Program-made: the position numbers and the translations under genes | Shown here: positions 16,315 through 24,200 of the stretch, in pieces | How positions within the stretch are numbered: the first letter of the stretch is position 1 | How the letters are laid out: each line of letters starts with the position of its first letter | Assembly (NCBI RefSeq): GCF_013204845.1 | Contig: NZ_JABMKY010000014.1 | Span: forward strand, 1 to 64,000 | From: Paenibacillus qinlingensis | GTDB taxonomy: Bacteria > Bacillota > Bacilli > Paenibacillales > NBRC-103111 | Length of the DNA: 64,000 nt | Direction: 5' to 3' | The notes under the pieces: model-generated | Told to the model about the DNA's origin: nothing | Databases searched by the model: none | What the model saw: only the letters and a program-made list of their open reading frames with translations

Positions 16315-17061
16315 ATGAACAAGTTGAACATACAACCCGTTGTCGAAGTACGTAATCTGACGAAGCGGATTCGACATAAGAACATCGTGGATCAGATTAG
16401 TTTTGAACTTTTTCCTGGCGAAGTATTCGGCTTCCTCGGGCCCAATGGCGCAGGAAAAACAACGACCATCCGCATGATGGTCGGCCTCATCGGCATGAGC
16501 GACGGTGATGTCGCGATTAACGGCCTCAGCATTCGCACAAGCTTCCGGGAAGCGATTCGACACGTTGGTGCGATTATCGAGAATCCCGAGCTCTACAAGC
16601 ATCTCACCGGGATGCAAAATCTAAAGCAATTCGCTCGCATGGATGGCAATATCCCGCAGAGCCGCATCGACCAGATCGTGCACCTCGTCGGGCTCACCGC
16701 CCGTATCCACGATAAGGTGAAGACGTACTCGCTCGGCATGCGCCAGCGGCTAGGAATCGCCCAGGCCCTGCTCCACGAGCCCGCCGTGCTCATCCTCGAT
16801 GAGCCGACCAACGGTCTCGACCCGGCAGGCATCCGTGAAATGCGCCAGCTCGTCCGCAAGCTAGCCGCTGAAGAGGGCATCGCAGTGATGGTGTCCTCTC
16901 ATCTGCTCGCGGAAATGGAGCAAATGTGCGACCGCTTCGGCGTCGTGACCGAAGGACAATTGCGTACGACCTTTGCGCTGGCAGATTTTCAGACGCAGAC
17001 GAACACACAAACACTCGAAGAAAAATATATCGAGCTTACGGAGGTTGCCCACTATGCTTAA
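16315..17061 (+). CDS. BcrA-like ABC transporter ATPase with shortened C-terminus
   Basis: A 248-residue ATPase: Walker A GPNGAGKTT, Q-loop region IIENPELYKHLTG, signature YSLGMRQRLGIAQ, Walker B LILDEPTNGLDPAGIRE and H-loop VSSHLL. TTGGAGG precedes the ATG at 16315. Its closest relative in the window (40452-41384, 310 residues) matches it strongly to about residue 215 and again at the very end (LE-K-IELTE versus LEDRFLEMTG). Between these about 55-60 residues of the C-terminal regulatory domain are missing here, an internal deletion. It precedes a frameshifted permease gene; together they would form a bacitracin/lantibiotic-type resistance exporter, possibly no longer functional. Confidence 0.88.
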   Translation: MNKLNIQPVVEVRNLTKRIRHKNIVDQISFELFPGEVFGFLGPNGAGKTTTIRMMVGLIGMSDGDVAINGLSIRTSFREAIRHVGAIIENPELYKHLTGMQNLKQFARMDGNIPQSRIDQIVHLVGLTARIHDKVKTYSLGMRQRLGIAQALLHEPAVLILDEPTNGLDPAGIREMRQLVRKLAAEEGIAVMVSSHLLAEMEQMCDRFGVVTEGQLRTTFALADFQTQTNTQTLEEKYIELTEVAHYA

Positions 17062-17847
17062 CTTCACCAAACTCGTCAAAATGAAGGTATTAAAATCTTC
17101 ACCAAAATCGGAACCTGGGTCATGATTGCCTTCATTCCGATACTTGTTATTGCGGTAGCCCTGCTTTGTAAATATGCAGACCAAGATGAGCTTGCCGTGA
17201 ACAATGTGTGGGAGTTCTTAGATTTGTGCCTTTCCGCCATTCCCAATCTCATGGATATTGTCACACTGTTTACGATTATCGTTGCCGCGGGCATTGTTGC
17301 CTCCGAGTTCTCCGGCGGTACGATTAAATTACTGCTGATCCGCCCCTTCAGCCGCTCAACGATCTTACTTTCCAAGTTCGCGACCGTACTATTGTTCGGG
17401 TTGGGTCTTATGCTGTTGCTTTTATTCACCACTATTCTTATGGGTGGCATGTTTTTCGGATTTGGCGGCGCTTCTGAGCTTCATGATGGGGCTGCATTCA
17501 CAAATGCCGTTTATTCTTGGAAGGCTATCGGCTACAGCGGCATCGAAATGATCGTTATGGTCACACTGGCCTTCATGTTCTCTTCTGTGTTTCGTGCAAG
17601 CTCCATGGCCATCGGGATTTCCTTGTTTTTCTTACTAACCAGCGGTCAGTTAGCCTATGTTCTCAAGCCTTTTGAATGGTCCAAATTTCTGATTTTCGCC
17701 AACACGAATTTGTTGAGTTATGTGGACGGCAGGCCGCTAATGAGCAGTATGTCCTTATCTTTTTCATTAGTGATGTTGGCCTGTTATCAACTGCTATTCC
17801 TCGCTCTGTCTTGGTATGTGTTCGCGAAGCGCGACGTTTCGATATAA
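17054..17847 (+). pseudogene. ABC-2 permease gene with 1-nt frameshift near its start
   Basis: The ATG at 17054, overlapping the ATPase stop, opens M-L-N-F-T-K-L-V-K but then stops at 17123. A second frame running from about 17080 to the stop at 17845-17847 continues N-E-G-I-K-I-F-T-K-I-G-T-W-V-M and then a full ABC-2 permease with about six TM segments, FSGGTIKLLLIRP near the middle and FAKRDVSI at the end. The joined protein aligns with the paralogue at 39515-40468 (LNENMKLYRRVRTWIM and FTKRDVAA). One extra A in the AAAA run at 17078-17081 would restore the frame. It may be a real mutation, a sequencing error, or rescued by slippage; an ATG at 17122 would give a shortened protein. Confidence 0.85.
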
Positions 17848-17917
17848 ACCGCATCTGTTTCATTATGAGTGGACAAAGCAGTATACTTGAAGCATATGAC
17901 ATAAAGGTGGAACTAAT

Positions 17918-18619
17918 ATGCCTAATCACATTTTGCTTGTAGAAGATGACCCGGCAATTGCTGAAATGGTCCTGGGCCATTTAACCAAAGAGAGTCTCAC
18001 CGTTCGACATGCCCCTGATGGGGAGGCGGCGCTGCGGCTCTTTGCCGAGGAAGCTTTTGATATGATTCTGCTGGATCTGATGCTGCCTGGCGTCGATGGC
18101 ATGGAGGTACTGCGCAGAGTGCGGAGCGGAAGTACGGTGCCTGTTCTCATTTTGTCCGCGAAGGATAGTGATGTTGAGAAAGCATTGGGTCTCGGCTTTG
18201 GGGCAGATGACTATTTGGCGAAGCCATTCTCCCTTATTGAGTTGTCAGCACGTGTAAAAGCCATTTTGCGGCGGGCCTCGCAATATGCCAGTCCTTCTGC
18301 ACCAGCTGCTGAGCAAGCCCTGTTGCGTATTCATGAGCTGACGCTTCATCCCGATGAGCATCTCGTGACCAAAAACGACTCGCCCCTCAACCTCACGGCC
18401 AAGGAGCTTCTGATCTTAAAGCTGTTAATGTCTCATCCCAAACGCGCCTTCTCCAAGGAACAAATCTATCGCTCGGTATGGAATGACGCTTATTATGACG
18501 ATGTGAATGCGATTCAGGTCCATATTTCCCGCTTACGAGAAAAGATTGAGGACGATCCTGCACACCCGCGGTACATCAAGACCGTATGGGGGATTGGTTA
18601 CAAAATGGGGGATTTCTGA
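17918..18619 (+). CDS. OmpR-family response regulator
   Basis: A 233-residue regulator with receiver domain (acidic pair ED-D at 9-11, phospho-acceptor Asp53 in LLDLMLPGVDG, Lys in YLAKPF) and an OmpR-type winged helix from about 130 (LTAKELLILKLLMSHP, FSKEQIYRSVW, VHISRLREKIEDDP, IKTVWGIGYK). AAGGTGG lies upstream of the ATG. The next gene, a kinase, begins 1 nt after its stop. Flanked by two BcrAB-like transporters, it likely controls the one downstream in response to a peptide antibiotic. Confidence 0.92.
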   Translation: MPNHILLVEDDPAIAEMVLGHLTKESLTVRHAPDGEAALRLFAEEAFDMILLDLMLPGVDGMEVLRRVRSGSTVPVLILSAKDSDVEKALGLGFGADDYLAKPFSLIELSARVKAILRRASQYASPSAPAAEQALLRIHELTLHPDEHLVTKNDSPLNLTAKELLILKLLMSHPKRAFSKEQIYRSVWNDAYYDDVNAIQVHISRLREKIEDDPAHPRYIKTVWGIGYKMGDF

Positions 18620-18620
18620 T

Positions 18621-19556
18621 ATGGACATCGTGTGGCCCATCCTGTGTATCCTTCTTGGGATCATAATCTTCATTCAATTGAAGATCAGAATCGACCAATC
18701 GCGTCATCTTCGTTATTTGCAAACGAAACTGACCGATATTCTCGATCAGGAATCCTCAGAGAAAGTTCATATCCATACCAATTCTACCCAGCTCCAGCGC
18801 TTACTCATTGCCATAAACCGACTCCTCGATGCCAATCGCAAAGTGGAAGCCGACTATACCCGCATGGAAAATGCGATCAAGAAAATGGTTGCGAACATGT
18901 CCCATGACTTAAAAACACCGCTTACGGTTGTGCTGGGTCTGACAGAGACCCTTGCACATGATCTAACGGCCAGCGAAGAGGAGCGGAAGCGACTCTCCCT
19001 CAAGGTTCACGAGAGAACGCTCGATATTTTGAATCTGACGAATCAATTTTTCGATCTGGCACGACTGGAATCCGGCGATCGCCCCCTCCCTTTATCCAAA
19101 ATTAATCTGAGCGAGGCCTGCCGGAACGGCATTCTTTTCTACTACGAAATGATTGAGTCACAGGGACTGGAAGTTGAAGTAACGATTCCAGAGAAGCCGA
19201 TCTATGCCTATGGTAATTCGGAAGCAATCGGACGAGTGCTGCAAAATCTACTCTCCAACGCCATTCGTTATGGAAACGACGGGGGCATGATTGGCATCAC
19301 GCTGCGACAGGATGAGACTAACGTCTATATCGATGTGTGGGATCAAGGTAAGGGGATTCATGAGCGCGATCGCTTGAATGTCTTCGAGCGGCTTTACACG
19401 CTGGAGGATTCCAGAAACCAGGCCTATCAGGGCAGCGGCTTAGGTCTCACGATTACGAAGCGGTTAGTTGAACTCATGGAAGGGAGTATTTCCCTGCATA
19501 GTATTCCCCATGTGAAAACCGTATTTACGGTCCGTTTTCCCATTATCCGCTTTTGA
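18621..19556 (+). CDS. Sensor histidine kinase, single N-terminal membrane segment
   Basis: A 311-residue kinase. It has one clear TM segment at residues 4-20, almost no extracellular part, then a cytoplasmic coiled region, the H-box MVANMSHDLKTPLTVV (phospho-acceptor His95), N-box LLSNAIRYG, G1 DVWDQGKGI, F-box VFERLY and G2 GSGLGLTITKRLV. Lacking a sensory ectodomain, it probably takes its signal from the membrane or from its partner transporter, as intramembrane-sensing kinases of the bacitracin type do (inference). The start is the ATG at 18621; a longer upstream frame overlaps the regulator gene and is not used. Confidence 0.9.
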   Translation: MDIVWPILCILLGIIIFIQLKIRIDQSRHLRYLQTKLTDILDQESSEKVHIHTNSTQLQRLLIAINRLLDANRKVEADYTRMENAIKKMVANMSHDLKTPLTVVLGLTETLAHDLTASEEERKRLSLKVHERTLDILNLTNQFFDLARLESGDRPLPLSKINLSEACRNGILFYYEMIESQGLEVEVTIPEKPIYAYGNSEAIGRVLQNLLSNAIRYGNDGGMIGITLRQDETNVYIDVWDQGKGIHERDRLNVFERLYTLEDSRNQAYQGSGLGLTITKRLVELMEGSISLHSIPHVKTVFTVRFPIIRF

Positions 19557-19571
19557 AAGGAATCCCATGTG

Positions 19572-20507
19572 ATGAGCTTTATTCTGCAAACGAAACAATT
19601 GTCTAAACGGTACAAAAAAGCCGATGTTGTCTCCGGTGTCAACATGCGCGTGCGTCGTGGCGAAATCTACGGTTTCCTCGGCCCGAATGGTGCTGGCAAA
19701 ACAACGGTCATGCGTATGCTTACGAATCTCATCCCACCAACTAGCGGAGAAATTGAATTATTCGGGGCTCCACTAACCCCCCACTCTTACGAAACCATGA
19801 AACGGATGGGCAGCATCATTGAGTATCCGATCTTCTATGACCATCTGACTGCACGCGCTAATTTGGAGCTGCACTGCGAATATATGGGCTACTATGATAA
19901 AAATGCTATCCGCGAAACACTGGATCTCGTTGGACTACCCGACATTGGCAATAAGCCCGTGAAGGATTTCTCACTAGGTATGAAGCAGCGTCTTGGCATT
20001 GGCCGGGCCATCTGCACGAAGCCCGAACTGCTCATCCTCGATGAGCCTGTGAATGGCATGGATCCATCGGGGATTCGTGAAATCCGCGATCTATTTCGCA
20101 TGTTAAGCAAGGAATTTGGCATGACATTGCTCATATCTAGCCATATTTTACAGGAAATTGAGCAATTGGCCGATACGATTGGTGTCATCAACCATGGCAA
20201 GCTGCTCGAAGAGGTCTCCATGGAACAGGTTCGTGGAAGACATAACGAATATACAGAGATTGTCGTGACCGATGTACCGCGTGCTGTACTTGTCCTGGAG
20301 GATAAGCTTGCTATCGTTAATTATAAAATCATGGACCACAGCGCCATACGAATCTATGATTCCCGCCTTGCACCTGTAGAGCTGAATCGCCTACTCGTGC
20401 AGCATGAGATAGGCGTCGAGGCGCTGAACAAAAAGACCCGCTCGCTCGAAGACTATTTCCTCGGGGTCATCGAAGGAGGCAGCCGTAATGCTTTGGAAGC
20501 TCATTAA
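19572..20507 (+). CDS. BcrA-like ABC transporter ATPase
   Basis: A 311-residue ATPase with Walker A GPNGAGKTT, signature FSLGMKQRLGIGRA, Walker B LLILDEPVNGMDPSGIRE, H-loop ISSHIL and the full C-terminal domain that ends SLEDYFLGVIEGG. It is therefore full length, unlike the ATPase at 16315. The ATG at 19572 is favoured over a GTG one codon upstream. The permease gene overlaps its 3' end by 20 bp. Pairs with that permease as a peptide-antibiotic (bacitracin/lantibiotic-like) exporter under the upstream two-component system; the drug is not identifiable. Confidence 0.9.
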   Translation: MSFILQTKQLSKRYKKADVVSGVNMRVRRGEIYGFLGPNGAGKTTVMRMLTNLIPPTSGEIELFGAPLTPHSYETMKRMGSIIEYPIFYDHLTARANLELHCEYMGYYDKNAIRETLDLVGLPDIGNKPVKDFSLGMKQRLGIGRAICTKPELLILDEPVNGMDPSGIREIRDLFRMLSKEFGMTLLISSHILQEIEQLADTIGVINHGKLLEEVSMEQVRGRHNEYTEIVVTDVPRAVLVLEDKLAIVNYKIMDHSAIRIYDSRLAPVELNRLLVQHEIGVEALNKKTRSLEDYFLGVIEGGSRNALEAH

Positions 20508-21168
20508 GCTGGAACTGAAGAAAACGAAGTGGCGAGGGCTATTGTTTGGCGCCGTAATCACCAATCTCCTAGTAGCACTATGGGTCATTGGCAGCGACGT
20601 GCCGAATAATGAAGTGCGAACCTATGACCGCGTTTTCCAGAGTATTATGAACTACTCCGGCATTACCTTTATCATTTTCGCTTCCGTCCTCATGTCCCGA
20701 ATGATCATTGACGAGTACCGGAATAAAACGATTACTCTCCTCTTCGCTTACCCCGTGCCTCGAAATATGATTTTCTTGGCCAAGTTGATCATTATCGGAG
20801 CTTGGACCTTCGCCACAGAGTTATTTAACAATATTTTCGTGGTGATCTCACTCCTGATTGCCAATTCACATTTTCATTACATGACCGATACGCTGACGCA
20901 TGATCGGCTGATGGCAGAGGCGATTCGCATGGTCATCTTCGCCTTCACCTGTGCAAGTGTGTCCTTAATCCCACTGTACTTCGGCATGTTTCGGAAGACG
21001 ATGCCTGCTTTGATCGTGAGCGCATTCGTTCTCGCTAACTCTTCGATGGTGATTGTCAATAACCTCTCTGTCGAAGATGGTTATGGTGTCTTTATGCTAG
21101 CAGCCCTGGTATGCTTCACGATCGGGATCCTTATGGCCTACGCGGGTGTGCGTAGGAGTCAATTGTAG
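20488..21168 (+). CDS. ABC-2 type permease of BcrB type
   Basis: A 226-residue protein with six hydrophobic segments and the pattern usual for small ABC-2 permeases: N-terminal LIKLELKKTKWR, then DEYRNKTITLLFAYPVPRNMIFLAKL between TM2 and TM3. GGAGG lies 8 nt before the ATG, inside the ATPase gene. The last gene of the regulator-kinase-ATPase-permease unit; followed by a strong terminator. Confidence 0.85.
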   Translation: MLWKLIKLELKKTKWRGLLFGAVITNLLVALWVIGSDVPNNEVRTYDRVFQSIMNYSGITFIIFASVLMSRMIIDEYRNKTITLLFAYPVPRNMIFLAKLIIIGAWTFATELFNNIFVVISLLIANSHFHYMTDTLTHDRLMAEAIRMVIFAFTCASVSLIPLYFGMFRKTMPALIVSAFVLANSSMVIVNNLSVEDGYGVFMLAALVCFTIGILMAYAGVRRSQL

Positions 21169-21198
21169 GGAGCTGTGCCACGATTCCTCCTAACACAA

Positions 21199-21243
21199 AA
21201 GGCTGGGCCTCCGTAGAATGATCTACGTGCGGCCCAGCCTTCT
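21199..21243. terminator. Bidirectional terminator between convergent genes
   Basis: AAGGCTGGGCC / GGCCCAGCCTT with inner CCGTAGA...TCTACG helix; a T-rich run follows on both strands. Confidence 0.85.
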
Positions 21244-21251
21244 ATTCGTTG

Positions 21252-24200
21252 TTAGTTAATATGATCTGCCTTAGCTTCTACATAGCTTTCGCTACCATCT
21301 GCTTTACGTGTAGATACGTGAGAATGTGTCGCTTCCTCGACTTGCCCGAAGCCCCACGACTGCTTAGTCACATCCGGGAAAGATGGTGTGGCATTATCAA
21401 GTGTTCCACGGAAAAGCAGCTGGTTAATCAATGTGACTGCTTCAAGTCGAATAATAGGACTATTCGGTTTGAAACTGCCATCCTCATACCCATTCACTAG
21501 CGCATTACGGAATAATCCTTCAATCGCAGCGGCGGACCAGCGTCCTTGCGCATCCGCAAAATGCGGCGTGATTGGGCGAGAAACTTCTAGTTTCAAGAAC
21601 CGCGTCATCACAACTGCGAGTTCTTCACGTGACACAGCTATATCTGGGCGGAATGTGCCATCATCATATCCAGTAAAGATACCTTGTGTGGTTACAATGT
21701 GAATATAACCACTCGCCCAATGGCTCGTTGGAACATCCTTCGCCTGCGCCTTCTGATTCGTTTCTCCACCATTAACTAGTCGCGCAATAATAGCTGCAAG
21801 TTCTGCACGCGATAGCGTTTTGCTAGGTTTGAACTGTCCATCAGGGAAGCCAAGAATGAATCTCGTATGATCTAAGTGCTCTCCACGAGTAGAGAATAGC
21901 AATAACTGTAGGGATGTTTGCGCCGTGTCAGGATCAAGCAGATCTTTATCAGCGGACTTCCCTGCAACTTTAATTTTCACCAATACTTCGGACTCTTTAA
22001 TCGCTGGGTATTTCACTTGAACATTAAATGCGCCTTGATCCCCAACTTTTAAATCTCCAACATTCCACACCACAATATGGCCATTCACTACTCCGCCGGC
22101 TGCATTCGTAACGACTGCACCCTCTGGGAGTGTTAATGTAACGGTGGCGTTATTCGCCTTTGAAGTACCATCGTTCTTGTATTCTACTTTGACAAATCCT
22201 GTACTGTTCTCTTCCTGTCTGCTCTGCGTTATGGATGCATTCACAATCACATTCGGCTTGCCTGTCTCAGGTTTTACATAAACACTGCCAGAGGATGAGG
22301 ATGTATCCGCTGGAATTGGCGTCATCGCAATATCATGACGTACGATCGTATATTCCACCGAAATAGTCGGACTTGTATAAGTCAGATAACCAGGTGCTGT
22401 TACGACCAGATAATAATCGCTTGTCGGGTAAACCATGTATGCGTACTGCCCGCCATCCTTACTTGTTTGCGGATTCGCATTATCATTCGGAGCGAAGCCG
22501 GGAATCCCTGGAAGTACAACCTGTGTATTCGGTACGATATGATTGGTCACGTTTCTCGGTGTATTCGCATAGTAGAGAATAACATGTGCGCCATCAATCA
22601 AAGCGTGCGTTTCTGCATTGGTAATGTCCCCGTAAGGATCAATTAACTCGTCCAAAATGTTCAATTCACCATCAGAGGAAACCTTCACTGTAGGCAATGT
22701 GCCTGTATTATCAAGCACATTAATAATAATTTCCTTGTCAGCACCATGATTTTCTTCATCTGGAATCATATAAACAATGGCAAGTTCGTACACCTTGTCT
22801 CTTGTCAGACCCGGGACGTTAAAAACACCCTGATTAGTTAAAGCGAATGAGCTTGCACCGTCTACCGTAACGTAAGTATTGGTAACGGGATCCCTTAGTT
22901 TAATGCGGATCTGTCTAGCATAATTTTGATCATCTACGTTGTTCTCATCTATCGTTTTCTTCTGTCCATTCGTTTGTTGCGTCACTAGGATACCCGTTAG
23001 TGTTTTATTGGATTCAAACACCTCACTACCATTACCCGTGACAGCACCAACATCAACTTTTTGCTTGAAGGAGAAATCCTTGGTCTCATTCCCTATTTGA
23101 ACAGACTTAACAACCTCGATGTCGTACTGTACGTCACCTCTAGGAACAGCAATGCTGTAGCTACCGTTCTCATCTGTCACGGCTTCTGCAGCGAAATCGA
23201 TCGTGCCATCACCGTTAAAATCCTTTGTCACTTTGACACGTGTACCAGGGACAATAGAGCGCACGCCATCTTTCGTTGTGGCAATAATACCAGATATGGA
23301 AGCTGGTTCAAAAGTAACGATAATTTGCTCCTGTGCATAAATTTCGCGGGCTTCATCGTTCGCAGTTGCTGTTACTGGAATATTCTGCGAAAGGATCCCT
23401 TCAATTTTAACAGATTGGTATTGGATTGTTGCTTTGCCATTTACATCCGTGAGCACAATTGGCGAGCCAATAAATGTGCCAAATTCAGCCGTGAAAGTCA
23501 CCGGCACGCCTTGGAGCGGATTGCCATCCTTATCTGTCAGAACCGCTGAAAGCGTTGATTTTGTATGGCCATCTCCAACAATGGAGCTAGGGTTTGCTTT
23601 TAGTTTAAGAATATATTTTACAAGTTCAAAATCTGCTGTAACTGTCGTTTGACCTGCAACTGTCGGAAGCGCATCAATAATTCGGTTCCTTGCTGCATAA
23701 CCATCCTTCTCTACGACAACGCGATAGTGTGCGGTCGGTACATCCGTAAACTGATAGTGCCCGTTCACATCGGTGTCAATCGAACCTTTTAGAATTGTGC
23801 CCGTAGGGTCGTAAAGTGACACTTTACCACCTACGATAGGCGCATGCGTATCGCGGTCTGTGACCGTCCCAGCGATCGTTACCGCACTCACAACTTCAAA
23901 CTGGTTGTTCGCCAGTTTCGCTTCCGGCTCTGCCGGTAAATCAAGACCATTCTTCTTGGAAACAAAGATTGCGTTATGGGTGCCTGAAGTTACCGTTGAA
24001 GGTAAACGATATGTGACTGCTTCCCACAACTTATAACCATCCGTATTGAAGCTCGTCGGATTCGCTAATACGAGCGTTACTTTATCGTTGAGGGCAAAAT
24101 CAAATGTAGCTTCCACCGAGGTGGCTTCTAAGGCTGTAATTGCAGACAACTTTAATGGACTATTTGGTGCCACGACCCATTTCGATGAGGATTCTAAGAC

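Noticed and set aside
17078..17082. Programmed -1 frameshift in the permease gene
   Set aside because: The A4 run is short, no stimulatory stem-loop is evident and the intact paralogue has no such site; a plain deletion or sequencing error is more likely.
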